This document shows positions 36,430-49,084 of a stretch of DNA of 64,000 bases, piece by piece. The position numbers and the translations under genes were made by a program. This stretch comes from Welwitschia mirabilis (taxonomy: Eukaryota; Gnetophyta; Gnetopsida; Welwitschiales). Within the stretch, counting starts at the first letter, position 1. The number at the start of each line of letters is the position of its first letter. The DNA lies in NCBI GenBank assembly GCA_051453625.1, contig JBOZIK010000001.1:289210902-289274901 (forward strand). Reading direction: 5' to 3'. The notes under the pieces are model-generated. The model made no database searches. It was not told the DNA's origin and saw only the letters and a program-made list of their open reading frames with translations.

Positions 36430-37620
36430 AAAATTAGCGTTTCAAAAATTTTTGTCTATGTCTTTTTTCTCATTATAGTTTTTGTAGGATATTCATAGTT
36501 TCCATGGACTAGTGAGTTTTCATAGGAGTTTCATTAAAGATTTTACCAAGATTGGTATACCAATGTTGGCTATCATCTAAAAGGATTAAGCCTTTAAGCA
36601 GACTAAAAAGATAAATGAAGTATTCTAGTAGTTGAAAAATAGCATTATTATAGGACCTACACTAGCACTTTTATATTTTAGTAATAACTTTTAAGTGANN
36701 NNNNNNNNNNNNNNNNNNNNNNNNNNNNNNNNNNNNNNNNNNNNNNNNNNNNNNNNNNNNNNNNNNNNNNNNNNNNNNNNNNNNNNNNNNNNNNNNNNNN
36801 NNNNNNNNNNNNNNNNNNNNNNNNNNNNNNNNNNNNNNNNNNNNNNNNNNNNNNNNNNNNNNNNNNNNNNNNNNNNNNNNNNNNNNNNNNNNNNNNNNNN
36901 NNNNNNNNNNNNNNNNNNNNNNNNNNNNNNNNNNNNNNNNNNNNNNNNNNNNNNNNNNNNNNNNNNNNNNNNNNNNNNNNNNNNNNNNNNNNNNNNNNNN
37001 NNNNNNNNNNNNNNNNNNNNNNNNNNNNNNNNNNNNNNNNNNNNNNNNNNNNNNNNNNNNNNNNNNNNNNNNNNNNNNNNNNNNNNNNNNNNNNNNNNNN
37101 NNNNNNNNNNNNNNNNNNNNNNNNNNNNNNNNNNNNNNNNNNNNNNNNNNNNNNNNNNNNNNNNNNNNNNNNNNNNNNNNNNNNNNNNNNNNNNNNNNNN
37201 NNNNNNNNNNNNNNNNNNNNNNNNNNNNNNNNNNNNNNNNNNNNNNNNNNNNNNNNNNNNNNNNNNNNNNNNNNNNNNNNNNNNNNNNNNNNNNNNNNNN
37301 NNNNNNNNNNNNNNNNNNNNNNNNNNNNNNNNNNNNNNNNNNNNNNNNNNNNNNNNNNNNNNNNNNNNNNNNNNNNNNNNNNNNNNNNNNNNNNNNNNNN
37401 NNNNNNNNNNNNNNNNNNNNNNNNNNNNNNNNNNNNNNNNNNNNNNNNNNNNNNNNNNNNNNNNNNNNNNNNNNNNNNNNNNNNNNNNNNNNNNNNNNNN
37501 NNNNNCAAGTACAAAACTAAAAAGATGAATAGAGTTATAGATGCCTTAAGTCAAGTAATGTACATGGTAAGATCTTGTAAATTTAAGGTTAATTTATCAC
37601 AAATTTTAAACTTGTATCAT
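36430..37620 (+). pseudogene. Element D RNase H relic, mostly hidden by an 807-N gap
   Basis: Before the gap: 'SFHGLVSF' with 'RSFIKDFTKIGIPMLAII' (36500-36580), the SFHGL.SFYRRFI..FS.I..P.T motif. Then 'GPTLALLYFSNNF' (36652-36690), the APVL.LPDF...F motif at the start of RNase H. After the gap: 'RVIDALSQV' (37530-37556), the KVADALSRR end motif, followed by 'KVNLSQILNLYHYDVDF'. The body of the domain is unsequenced. Confidence 0.65.
36699..37505. other. Assembly gap, 807 N
   Basis: Estimated-size gap in the RT/RNase H region of element D. Any open frame crossing it is meaningless. Confidence 0.95.
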
Positions 37621-38990
37621 TATGATGTAGACTTCAAGGACATTTAGGAAAAAGTAAAGAATCCTTTAGAAAAGTATTATTATAAGGATGTTTATATTTA
37701 ATAAAACTTTCTTTATAAGGATGATAGGTTATACATTTCTAGAGGATCAATGAGGAAGAACATCTTATGAAAAAACGTCATGTGGACATAGATGGATATC
37801 ATAGATTGAATAAAATCTAAAAACTATTGAAGAGGTCAAACCATTAATAAAAAATGTATAATATATGTAGTAAATAATGTGAAGTTACTCTATATGTTAA
37901 AGAGTAAAGGAGGATTAACAAATGCATGGTATTGCTACTTTTAAAAAAGTATCTATCTAACGTCTATCTTGTTAACTTACCTTATTTGAGATCTTAAATT
38001 TAGGATTAAAGTTACTACTTATGATAAGACCTAAGTATGAACTTCATATTGGGACTATCATGTTCCAAGATAAGTTATGATTCCATCATGTTATTGGTGG
38101 AAAAATTTAGTAAGATGAGATACTTTATTCTTTAGGCCAACATGAATGATCATTGTACATTACCACACTATTCTGCTAAGAGATTATGTATCTTTATGGA
38201 TTGCTAAAGAAAATAGTTTGAGATAAAGATATTAGTTTTTTTATTTTTTAAAGAAATTTTTGATACATTAGGTTAAAATATTATTTAGTAGAGTATCCAT
38301 AAATACATGAATAAATAGAAGTAATAAATCACAAAATTAGGAGCTCACTAAGATTCTCTTGTGAATGTAAACCAAATGGAGGATTACTTATCACATCTAT
38401 ATTTTTTTAATAATACTTGAATGAAAAAGTGTAGAAGAAAATTTTCATCTCATTTAGTATATGGATATTACACAAGAATGTCAAATATATGAGATTATAT
38501 GCTATGAGATTATATGCTATAAGCCTTAGCAATGGAAGAGAACTATGTAAAGCAAATTACAAGGATCCGTAAGTACATGTGACAGACTTTGATAAGGCTT
38601 AGGATGTATTACAGAAGCACAAAAGATATGTGGATTTTAAGGAGGATAATATAGTGATGGCATACCTATAGAAGAAGAAATTTTCAATAGAAATCTATAA
38701 CAAGCTCAAGTTATAGAACATTAATCCATGTAGAAGATTGTTAGCTTAGTGAAGTACCATGGAGAAGTTATAAAGGATGGATTTTGAATCATAAAGTTGT
38801 AGAAGTTAAACAAACGAAAGAAAAACATGAATAAAAGTTCAATGGTTGTTAGGATTCATGATAAGCACATACAAAGGAAAGTATATAAGGAGTAACTAAT
38901 TAAGTTACTAGGAGATTATTTAGAGCATGCAATTTGGATCTTAGAGAAGAACTATTAAGGAAGAGCTTTTATATGAGAGCTCACTTTTAA
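37620..38990 (+). pseudogene. Element D integrase relic
   Basis: Begins with 'YYYKDVYI' then 'NFLYKDDRLYISRGSMRKNIL' near 37675-37770, matching the pre-zinc motif (F...DGFLFK..RLCIP..S.R..L..E.H). The rest is badly broken, but 'YGFESQSCRS'-like and charged C-terminal pieces extend to a purine-rich end near 39010. The catalytic D-D-E residues cannot be pointed out. Heavy nonsense load. Confidence 0.55.
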
Positions 38991-39017
38991 GATGAAGAGG
39001 ATGATGTAGAGACAAGA
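38990..39017 (+). other. Purine-rich tract before the element D 3' LTR
   Basis: 'aagatgaagaggatgatg' and 'agagacaag' make a mostly A/G run directly upstream of the LTR start at 39019, fitting a polypurine tract, perhaps doubling as the end of the acidic pol tail. Confidence 0.45.
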
Positions 39018-39018
39018 T

Positions 39019-39317
39019 TGTAAAATAAAAATAATATGTATCTGCCTTAATTAGGAGTCTATTTTCTTAGGTTATAGTATGCTTATGTAAAAATAAAAAT
39101 TTATCATATGTAATTACATGTTAGAAATGGGTATTTATTTAATTTGACATGTTTTAAGGGAATCTAGTGTTACAAGTGTACTCTGTTTAAATAGAATCTA
39201 GATGCAAAGAATATGTTATTTCTAGAGGAAATATAAGTGTAAGAAATATGTTGTGTTTAAAAGCTATTTTTGGTAATACTTTGAGGAGGCTAATGTTAAA
39301 GGATTCCTTCATGATTA
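39019..39317 (+). repeat. Element D 3' LTR, left part
   Basis: Aligns with 33049-33350 of the 5' LTR, starting TGTAAAATAAAA (the other copy reads TACAAAATAAAA). Alignment stops abruptly after 'ttcatgatta', where foreign DNA begins. Confidence 0.8.
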
Positions 39318-40361
39318 GCTATTGGGGTGGGGGTTGTTGAAAAGTAATATCAATCCTTAAAAAGAGTTTTATTAAACTAAGTTATAAAATGAGTACATAA
39401 AAAAGGCATTAAAGGCCTTAAAAAATCAACATGTTATAAAGGAAACAAAAAAAAAAAAAAAAAAGAGCTAGATTAGAGATAATAAAATTATAAATCATCT
39501 AACATAAGTAGAATAACTAATATACAATCCATAAGATCAATGATGGAAAAGTTGGAGGAGGAAATCAACCTTAAGTAAATCTAAGAATAGAAACTAGATA
39601 AAATATTTATTTTCTCTGCAATGGATAAAATATGAATGTGTGAAGAAACATTCCTCTTAAAAATTACATTGCACCTTTACTTCTAATCCTATAATAAACC
39701 AAGTAATAGACTAAATAAATTTTAAATAACAAAGAATACCAAAAATTGAAAGAGCTTAATGTGGAAAAGGACAGTACAATTCCAAATCCAGGTACTATTA
39801 ATTAAAAAATAGTGCCAAATGATAGGAATCAGGTCACTTATAGCTCTCTATTAAGGGAAAAGAGGATTATGAATGCTGATATACTAAAGTTATCTACTAA
39901 TGGGTAAACCATGACAAATCAAATATCAAAGGAAATATTTAATTTTAAAAAGCATAGATAGTTGCTAAAGATTTATAAAAATAATCACCCAAAATTTCTT
40001 TATCTCCTATTTATGCCAAACTTTCTTACAATAATCACTAAATGGTGTTGAAGTATGAAGCAACTAAAATGAAATGTATGACATATATGGAAAAATTGTA
40101 GAGTTAACTTTTCAGTGAATTTCATTAGAAAGACTTTCTAAATGTAGGTGTGAAGAAACAAAATTATGAAACCTAAAGGAAAAAAATTGCATGGTAAAGA
40201 AAGTACCATAAAGATAATAAAATAAATCCCAAGATATCTATTTACCTATACTCTAAAGATAATTAAGAGAAATAACACCTTTTTAAAACTAATGAGTTAT
40301 AAGACTTAAGTTTATAAAGGTAATAGGAGCTACAGAAAAAGGTAAAAACCTTGGAAAGAGC
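39318..40361. mobile_element. Unclassified 1044-base insertion in the element D 3' LTR
   Basis: The 5' LTR has no counterpart. TTA precedes (39315-39317) and TTA follows (40362-40364) the insert, so a 3-bp TTA duplication is possible, as made by PIF/Harbinger-type elements. The ends (GCTATTGGGG and, reverse-complemented, GCTCTTTCCA) match only weakly. The left end has a G-rich run followed by TGTTGAAAAG, which looks like a PPT/LTR junction, so a piece of an LTR element is an alternative. It contains a run of about 18 A near 39449-39467 and no recognisable protein. Confidence 0.5.
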
Positions 40362-40664
40362 TTAAGATTTTTATTAGAGTATTATAAATAAAGAATAATA
40401 ATAGGCTTAAGGGTGCATTTAAGTGGTACAATCTAGGATGAGCTTTTTAGAGGCCATTATTAAGGAGATTTCATGGAAGCTCTATTGGATGTAATTTTAG
40501 GTTGTAAGCATGTATGTTATATACCATTAATAGAAACTAATTCTTCCATTTCCTTCAAAACTTTGTTTTTCTTTATATTTCTTCTTTCATTTTTGTTTAT
40601 CACTAAATACATAATCTAAAAAGTAATCATGAGATTTTTATTATATTAGCTCTACATTACATCA
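40362..40664 (+). repeat. Element D 3' LTR, right part
   Basis: Resumes the alignment with 33351-33626 ('taagattt', 'gagcttttagaggccatt.tt', 'tggatgtaattttag'), ending 'acattacatca'. Confidence 0.8.
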
Positions 40665-42499
40665 TTTGGAAACTTAATCAATGATTTAAAATATGCATAA
40701 AAATAGGAACTTTCTCAAAAGAAATATTGTTTAATTATATTTTTAATACTTATTTTAGAAGAGAAAGGCTTCTAGTGCTAAATGAACAAGGCCCTCTAGT
40801 TATAACTAGATTGATAATTTACAAATGGTTAAAATAACAGAGTAATAAATCTACAAAAGAGTCATTATGAAGTAACTTAACTCAAAGTATACTAACTAAA
40901 TAATTTTTATCTTTTAGGTTTATTTATTTAAAAGGCTTAAAATAACTTAGGATTGACATCTACTTAAAATTTTTGATGAGATTATTTAGATTATATGTTT
41001 TAAAAAAATAAACATAAGTAAATAACACAATTATTTATTATGAAACTAATTATAGATGATCATGGTTTACAAAAATAATAGCAATGTTATACTTTTGTAT
41101 CTAGTATTATTTTTTCCCTATTTTTCATCATATAAAGATATCTTTTTTATGGTTAATGATATGTAAACGTTTTATAATACGTGCATGAATATAGGTTTGT
41201 AATAAAATTTAACTTCTATATAAAAAATTTCAACTCCTATTAATAGCATTCTAACTTGATGTCTAGCCACTTTTCAAATTTTAGCTAGTTTTACTTTATG
41301 TGATAAACTATAATAAATATAGCTCATATTAACTTCCTATACTCATGTATCATTCAATAAGAAATAGGTAATACGTGAGGTGGATGCATGCTTATACATA
41401 ACCAATACTATCTTAAATCACTTTTAGATATTACAACATAATACTTTAATACCAAGGGCTTGATACATTAAGTTAGAGTAAGTTCATGCATGACTAGGAC
41501 AAGAGATTAAATCCACCTATAAAAGTGTTTTAATATAAGAATGCAATTGAAATACCTTTAGTGATGAAAGCCAAGTATGAAATGATAATTATAAGGAATG
41601 TCTTGATTTAATTATGGTTAAATAAATACACCACATACAAGTGCATGCATATAATCTTAGATAATATGATTATTTAGTATATTACTTGCTTAAAAAAATA
41701 TTTCTAGCTTAATTGGGTTTATTTAAATTAAACAATAATAAATAGAAAGGATAACACATGTGTAAGTTCATTTGGATATTAGAAAATATTTATGTTTGAT
41801 AATAAAATAAAGTAATTAAAAGTAAGTTAGTTGTGACATGTAGGAAAACAATATTTATTCATTTCATTAACTATAACTTAAACAAAAACTATGGCTTTAA
41901 TAAAATAACAAAACCATAGTTAAATCACTATCCAAAATATCAAGTAAAAGATACATGTCTTATGTATGAAAAGAAATCAGAGAACCATAGATATCAAGGT
42001 TTTAAAACATGAATAAAATTAACATCCCTTATGATAGAAGATAAACTATAGTAAACTAAAAGAAAAGGTAAGTTAGAACTTTAGATGCTTCCAAACTAAT
42101 CATCTACTATCTTTTGAGTAGTGCTTTTTTATATGAGCAATTAAGACAAAGAGCTAATAAAATAAGAATTCTTATCTTTTACTACGTTCTCCATTTGGGT
42201 GACCTAATTTTTAAGGTATTCATGAAAGATAGAGGTAATGTTAACTACTTTTTTTTAAATAATTTTAAGAATATGTTAAACATTTTTATATGATTTTTAA
42301 AGCAATTTACCTTTATTTTGAAGCTAAAATAAGTAGATCATTAAGCATTTTTAGTTCATTATGGTTAAGGAAATGACTAAAATGATGGTTTGATTAGGGA
42401 GGAAAAGAGGGAGGGCTTTCACTATGTCTATCTTGGTTGAAATGCTAATGATGATAATCAAAGGTATGTATTTTGCTATCCTAGATATCTTGATGGTTG
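40665..42499. other. Unassigned AT-rich DNA
   Basis: No motif recognised. It could include the 3' untranslated end of the minus-strand LINE to its right; T-runs near 42249 would be candidates for its poly(A) tail, but none is long enough to be convincing. Confidence 0.45.
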
Positions 42500-43799
42500 G
42501 ATTCCCCTTTATTAAACACCTTTTTTAAAAGGAAAAAACTAATGCCTTCATCCATCCTCATTATTCTAGTTCTAACTAGTAAGATTTTGGTTTGGTTTCT
42601 CACAAGGTTATAAGTATTAGATATGATCTTTATTATGGCCATAACAGAGACCTTTGTCAACTTTGTAAGCATCATCATCACATAAAATATTGGTAGGATT
42701 ATTACCTAGGGAATGAAATGTTTAAGAATGTAGGAGATTTGATAGATAAGAACCAACAAATTACTAAATATTTCCTAGTTCATTTGGACATTATCAGGAT
42801 ATATTACAAGTGTAATAGTTTAAAACATCTATGAAGTGATTGCAGTAAATTTCTAGCAATTCCACATATGAGTGGATCTATAGTAAAATATGTAAAATAC
42901 AAAGATAAGTGAAGAAGTATAATTCATTTTTTCATTTTTATATAAATAATATGATAATTAATTTTTTAATAATAGGCAGGATAGAAAATTAAAAAATATT
43001 TAAGTATTCAATGATTTATGAGTAGCCATAGAAGATATTAAATCTTCTACTAGACTAGGATTAAAAAATAAACATAAAAAAAAATGGATGGCTTATGCTT
43101 TTCTCAATGCCACATAAAATGCGCTAGTAGTTTATTAGATTATGGATACATATCTTCACTAGTAAGCAATCTAGAATTACTAAGCATGCTATGAAAATAT
43201 GTTTACTCATTATATTATATTACCATAGTAATTGAAAGGATTATGCCAATTTATAGTTAATTTATCAAACATTCATTTGGTATTTAAATAGAAAAAACAT
43301 GAATGATTAGGTTGAGAAATTTTTTTTACATCTTTATTATAGATAATTTTGAGTTTTTTACTCCTTATAGTTTACTAGATATCTATGCATATTAGATATT
43401 GAGTCACTTATAGAGGATTATAATGATATAAGAATGAAAATGCATTAATAATTGAAGCTTGTTTAATATTTGTTAATAAGAGAATTTGAAGCTGTCCAAT
43501 GTACCTATGAGAACAAAATTTTTTTTAGCATAAAGTGATTATGAATATTCTATTAATATCTATCATAAAAGTGATGAATATCTGATTAAAAATTAAATAA
43601 ATTAGGAATAATAGATGGACCAACTATTAGCTAAAAAGCATAATGTTGAACAAAACATTGCCATATCTTTAAAATCTAGTTAGCATGAGTAATACTTGAG
43701 AGATCAAGTTTGAATTTAGTAAGCCAAAAATACACATAGTGATTAACTATCTAGTTAATATGTGTTAAGATATCAACTTTTAAAATTTTATTTGAAAAA

Positions 43800-44280
43800 A
43801 TTCATTTTTATGGCTTATTGTTATTAAGGATTCTTACTACCCATTTAATTATGAGGAACTTGGCTAAGGTGTTAAAGTTAGTGAATTCAAGATCATTTTG
43901 GTTCTTCCTTAATTGAGAACTACTCTAATTAACTCTAGAAAATGAATAATGATTTGTAAATACTTTTCATAAAAAGCATTTAAGCATTACATTGAAAAAG
44001 GAAATGGCTTAAGACGATGGAGCCATATAAGAAGCATAATAGACTAGATAGTAATAGAGTATATGTTTAGAAGCTATTAATCTTTTTATCAAATAAAGAT
44101 AATTGTTTTCTTATTTATTTAACTTGATAGAGAATTTTTATAAGGAAATACATAAAATTAGAATAGGATAATCTTAAAGAATAATAGATATTCCAAGGAT
44201 GGTGCATGGTTCAAAGGTTTTTGTCACTACCATGAAGAAAGAAGAATATAGTTATAAGAATTTATTTTATTATTGAGAAT
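43800..44280 (-). pseudogene. LINE region downstream of RT
   Basis: The minus strand shows 'HILYYYLVYYASYMAPSS' (about 43990-44045), like the LP.YYLSLF..P motif. This is followed by 'LRKNQNDLEFTNFNTLAKF' and 'LIIKWVVRILNNNKP' (about 43815-43920), like the W..VC.PK..GGLG..N....N.ALL.KW.WR motif. These follow RT in plant LINEs. The zinc-binding tail expected further left is not clear. Confidence 0.5.
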
Positions 44281-45150
44281 TATTATTAAATTTTCATAAT
44301 TAACTTTGTCATTATAATCTTTAAAATAAATAATAATAATAAAATCAATAATTTATTTTACATTATCTTGAGTAGGAGATAACAAAGAAAAGGTATCATC
44401 TATATAGTGATTCATAGATAGTTCAGTTGAATAATTCAGAATTTCAATGTCATGTAGAAGGGACTAAAAGATGACTTATATAGTAATAAATGTTAGATTT
44501 ATAGTAATAATGATAAATAGATATGATTCTAGAAAAACACTTTATGAGCTAAAAATTTTAGATAAAATGAATAAGCAAGGATACCATTGATATAAAGTTG
44601 AGAAAGGCCTTAAAGAAAAGTAATTTAACATCACTAAGAAGTGATTCCTCATATTTAATAATTTAAGCATGCCAAAATAACATGCCATTCTTTTTTATCA
44701 CAAGTCTTTAAAAAAAATCTAGTTCTAATAAGAATGAATTATTTTTTCCACTACATGCTTTTCATAGTTATGACAACATTTTCTAGGATAAAACATCTAT
44801 GCAAGAATATGTATTATTCATAAAAAATAATTTTCTTGATTACCTTTTTTTAATGTGGTGATAATACCTTTTGATATCATTTTATATAAAATTGAAAGTA
44901 ATGTGTTTGGATTTAGTTAATCATAAGCCTCTTATCTCTAAATTTGGAAAGTAATTTGATCAAACCTCTATTTCACTACCCTAATAAGCAATCACTCAAG
45001 GTGAGATAATACTAGTTATAAAAATATATTTTTATGGAATCCCATATAGCTTTAATTAAGTCAACTATAAAGCCATTTATACTTGGGACTTTTTCCATCA
45101 CTCATGAAATAAAGCATTTTTTTTAGATCTTTAAGGAAAAGAAATTAATC
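44280..45150 (-). pseudogene. LINE reverse transcriptase relic
   Basis: LINE RT primes on nicked target DNA. The minus strand gives KVPSINGFIVDLIKAIWDSI from 45092 downwards, matching (D)KAPGPDGF....K..W; and, 690 bases further on, NHYIDDTFSLLSPTQDNVK, with the catalytic box YIDD at 44395-44406 (YADD is usual; Ala to Ile needs two transitions). Between them the sequence is frameshifted, but a 'DESYLFIIITINLTFI' type segment sits where '..LFLLAA..L' is expected. Inactive. Confidence 0.65.
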
Positions 45151-47049
45151 TAATAATACTAGCCGATGATAAAATGAAAGAGTAGCAACTATTCTTATAT
45201 AATTATTAAAAGTTCTATAGAAGAGTAGAAAAATTAATGATTAGATTATCTTAAACTAGAAACAAGGGTATGCAAATTTTTTAAGAGGCTACCTATGAAA
45301 AAATTAAAAAGTTCTAAGGATTTTTTGTTCTAGTTCTAATTTAGTTTACTTTTGCATGAATTTGAGCTCCTTGGCCTAATAAGATTAAGTTTAATATAGT
45401 TAGCTTCATAAACATGTCATTTTTGGTGATAAATTCTAGGTTAACCTATAATGGGGTTATTCCTTTAAAAAGGCTAATTGTATTTACAACTAGATCTTTG
45501 TTTGAGTAAGATTTATTTTAAAGAAAATGTCTAAATGCCATGTGATAGATGAAATCCTATTAAAGACATATTAAATCTAGAAAACTAGAAAAAAGGCAAG
45601 AGCTCATAGTTTCATATTTTAAGTTTTAATAACAAGATAAAGTGCCTTTTAATTTTTTAGGAAAGAATTTAATTAAAAAAAGATATTATGATACATTTGT
45701 AGATGTGAGGTATAGTTAATTCAAATAAGTAATATGATTGTAAAATGATCTAAAATTATGTGACCTTAAATAATGAACATTAAAAAATAATACCATTCTA
45801 TAAGTAATGATCAAAGACTAGAATACACAAAACTAATCAACTATAACAAAGGACATTCCTAGAGTAAGATCCTAAATAACATGTAAAATAGAAGTGTTTA
45901 TGAACCATAAAAGGGATAAAAAGATCAATAACCTAAAACAGTCTTTTACAGGCCTCCCAAACTTACATCTCTAAGTAGGAACGTTGAAAATAACAAAGTG
46001 TTTAGTAGTTCTAAAAGGAATAATCAGATTAATAAACTAAAAAGATCCTTTATAGTCCTTTGAAACTTGCATTTTTAAGTAGAAAGGTATAATACCTAGT
46101 CTTATGTAGATAATCTTTTACCATATTCTAGTATCAAAAAAATCTATTTATCTTAAGGAATGGATTAAAGATCCAACTAAAAATCCATTCTATCTAATAA
46201 GTTAAAGAAAGCATAAATTGAATAAATACTAAGGAATTTTTTGATATGGTTTAGTTAAATCTTAATAAAGTTAATACGTTATAAATGATTACTTTATATA
46301 ACCAAAATGGATCATCTCAAAAGGACAAGGATAATCATGCCTTTAGTGCTATGATAATGAGATAAATTAAAAAATAAATCATAAAAAAGAAAATATTACA
46401 TACATATTACAAAATAAAATTAGTAACTTTAACTTCTTAGAGCATAAGAATATTAAACTCTAATCTAGACAAAAAAAGTAGTAGATTCTATAAGGACATA
46501 GGAGGTTCCAAAGGCCCTATACACTTCATGAGAGGAATTTTATGAGAAATATTTCTTAACCTATTTTGAACTTAAGGCATATTTCATTAAATATTGGAAT
46601 CCTAGTATACATAAAATACAAGTAAAAAAAAATAATATTTAACAATGCTTCTTGTTTGAAGGGCCTTTCCTTATGATGTCTGCATCTGTTAATTCTAATT
46701 TTACCTTGCTATTAGATGTCTAAGTAGAAGTAGTCATTTTTTATTACCATAATGAGGGGATGTGCTTAACTTTATTAGGAGTAATTAACCTTTATTATGA
46801 GGAGGATCCCTCTAGAAGTTAGAATAAATGATAAGTTAAGTACCTTCTAATTACTCTCCCATATCCTTCTTTTTCATTGCATGTTATTTTATAGGACTTA
46901 TTTGAGATGAAGGGGTTTTATTAAGATATTAATTACTTGATTATAGACTTTCATAGGTTATATATGAGCATTTCAAGATTATGTAAGCCTTAGACAATGC
47001 TTATTTTGTGAGTTAAATCAGGCAATCTACCTAATTATGGCCCTTTTAG

Positions 47050-47400
47050 AGACAATAGTAGCATTGAATAGGAATAGATATATGGCTCAACTTTTTAACC
47101 ATCAATGACCATTAGCTTCAACTTTGATGTTATCCAAATGGGATTTAGTTAAGTTCATGTTAATTAAAAATCTATAAATGGGTCTACCTTAAAGATTTTC
47201 AAGATTTTAAGGACAAATCATTTTTTAAGCAAAGTAATAACTTCATGTAAAATATAATTTAAAAAAATAGAAAAATTAAAAAATTCCACCCAAATAGGAA
47301 TAATATCATTTAACATAGTTTCAAAATCAATGGAAAGAAACCATGATTACATTACTAGAAATGAATAGTTAACATTCAAATTTAGGACCTTATCATGCTA
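47050..47400 (-). pseudogene. LINE ORF1 (DUF4283-like) relic
   Basis: The minus strand reads 'IPIWVEFFNF' (about 47285-47315) then 'LKILKIFKVDPFIDF' (47165-47215), then, in a shifted frame, 'MNLTKSHLDNIKVEANG' (47105-47160). Plant L1 ORF1 proteins have VWIR.P.LP....., .G..LKVD..T, then EIDL.KPL...I.V.G. The zinc knuckle that normally follows cannot be seen. Confidence 0.5.
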
Positions 47401-47715
47401 CCTGGTTAAATTGAATTCAAATTAAAAAAAAAAAGAAATTAAGTACAGAATAAAAAAACATTTAATACCTTTTTTAATAGCCAAATATAAATTGATTTAA
47501 TCTCATAGGTTAGGAATCAATAAGATATGAAAAAAAAAACAATTACAAATTCTTCTTAAAATTCATAATAGTATATTAGGAAACAAAGGTAGTGAATGAA
47601 ATATAAAACTTACCTTCTTGATTATTGGTGAATTAAATTCATGGGAAACTTCAAAGCTATTTTAGATACTTATTACTATGAGAGGAGGAAAAGGTGTAGA
47701 TACTTTAAATCCTTT

Positions 47716-49070
47716 TGTTCATTATGTAGTATAATTGAACTAAAATAAACTAGATGAATGCCCAATATAATTTTTCCATAGCGATATTTAGGGTAACTTA
47801 ACAAACTTTACACATATGTCATAAAAATTATTATAAAATCTAAACAAAATGAAAAATCAAGAGTTTGATAATGATGATAAAACTTTGATCATTGAGGTAC
47901 AAAAATGAATGAGTCCTAAATATTCTAGCTTAATTTATCCATCGATGATCCTTCACTCTAATGATATCCTATAATTTCCTGAAACATTACTCAAACTATT
48001 AAGTTATGATGGCTTGGGTCATGATAACATAATATCATTTACCATATGAGGATTAATAAATTTAATAGTCACTTGATCCCTAATATCCCATTCATAAGTA
48101 TGAAAAGTAAACACTAAAGTACTTAAAATCCATTAAATAAAAATATCTTTAATCACCTAACTTAAGGAATGTACTCAATTAACGATATAACTTGATAATG
48201 AAGTCTTCACTTAAGTACTACAAGTATAATGCTATTTGCAACATGAAATCAAAAGTGAATAGCTACTTTGTTATTAAATTAAAAGACCTACATTACATTA
48301 TAGGGAGAAGATAAAGCTAGTATGGACTCCTTGAATTAGCTTTGGAACATGTTCGCTTCCAAAGAAGATACTTAGAAGACCATATATACTATGATACTCC
48401 AAAGATTTTTACTATGCTTTACTCGCTAAGTATGTTTACAAATGAAGGCACAAGGCCCTTTTATAGGTGAGTATGAGGTAGATGTGATTGTTATCCTTTG
48501 ACTTATAGTGATAGGTGGACAATTATAATTCTTTATCTCAAAGAATTAGGTAGGATGAATAAAATANNNNNNNNNNNNNNNNNNNNNNNNNNNNNNNNNN
48601 NNNNNNNNNNNNNNNNNNNNNNNNNNNNNNNNNNNNNNNNNNNNNNNNNNNNNNNNNNNNNNNAGGTTATCATGTAGCATTAGGTGGAATATTTATTTTG
48701 TAGTATTTAGTGGAGGTTAACATGTAGCATTTGAAGTTGGATTCCTTTACCAACTAATGCTATTACCTCATATTTATATTATCAACTTCCTATACCACTG
48801 TCACATGTCTTCTAATGCCATTGTCATGTATCATTTTCCCATGTTTCCATTGCCACTATTTTGTTTTGCAAAACTATGTCCATCTTCTATCACATGTTTC
48901 AAAACGTGGGTAAAGACCTATAATTATTATCCAAAAAAGCATAAAGTTAAGTTTTATTTTTAAAAATAATAAAATACATGTTTTATGATGAAAACAATTA
49001 GATTAATGTTTTTATTTATAATAAATTGACCTAAAACACTAGGTAGAATGTCATCTTTTATATGTTAACA
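47716..49070 (-). repeat. Element C 3' LTR
   Basis: Direct repeat partner of 56442-57363: 'ttatgtagtataat', 'atcaagagttt.a.aatgatga', 'aatccttcact', 'aagtt.tgatggct', 'gctatttgcaac.tgaaatcaaaa.tgaatagctactttgttattaaatta' in the same order. The left ends, tgttcattatgtag and tatttgttatgtag, differ only by transitions. A 97-N gap (48567-48663) lies inside, near a tandem 'tagcatt...tgga' zone. Confidence 0.85.
48567..48663. other. Assembly gap, 97 N, in the element C LTR
   Basis: Flanked by repetitive 'catgtagcatt.agtggagg' words that recur at 48668-48735 and 57300-57360, which probably caused the gap. Confidence 0.9.
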
Positions 49071-49072
49071 CA

Positions 49073-49084
49073 CCCTCTAACTAG
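49073..49084 (-). other. Polypurine tract of element C
   Basis: The minus strand reads CTAGTTAGAGGG just before TGTGTTAACATA, the LTR start. Same motif as in element A at 4469-4480. Confidence 0.65.

Larger units (their letters stand above)
33049..40664 (+). mobile_element. Element D: chromovirus Ty3-gypsy retrotransposon with both LTRs
   Basis: Plus-strand element: 5' LTR 33049-33626, PBS 33629-33640, gag from about 33690, protease with the 'CDVVPMNFYHLLLG' box (35226-35267), RT 35480-36420, RNase H, integrase to about 38900, purine-rich tract before 39018, and a 3' LTR in two parts (39019-39317 and 40362-40664) split by a 1044-base insertion. The protease/RT linker box and the Met-tRNA-type primer site place it among chromoviruses. 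An 807-N gap (36699-37505) hides part of RT/RNase H. Target duplications could not be matched. Confidence 0.8.
42500..47450 (-). mobile_element. L1-type LINE relic, near full length
   Basis: The minus strand carries, in the right order, an ORF1/DUF4283-like region (47050-47400), a spacer where the endonuclease should be (45300-46900, not clearly readable), the reverse transcriptase (44280-45150) and a downstream region with plant-LINE motifs (43800-44280). The DUF4283 plus RT combination is typical of plant L1 elements. All parts are broken by stops and frameshifts. Ends, poly(A) tail and target duplications were not found, so limits are approximate. Confidence 0.6.

Noticed and set aside
36678-37528. 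Two frames of about 277 codons on both strands
   Set aside because: They exist only because the 807-N gap contains no stop codons.
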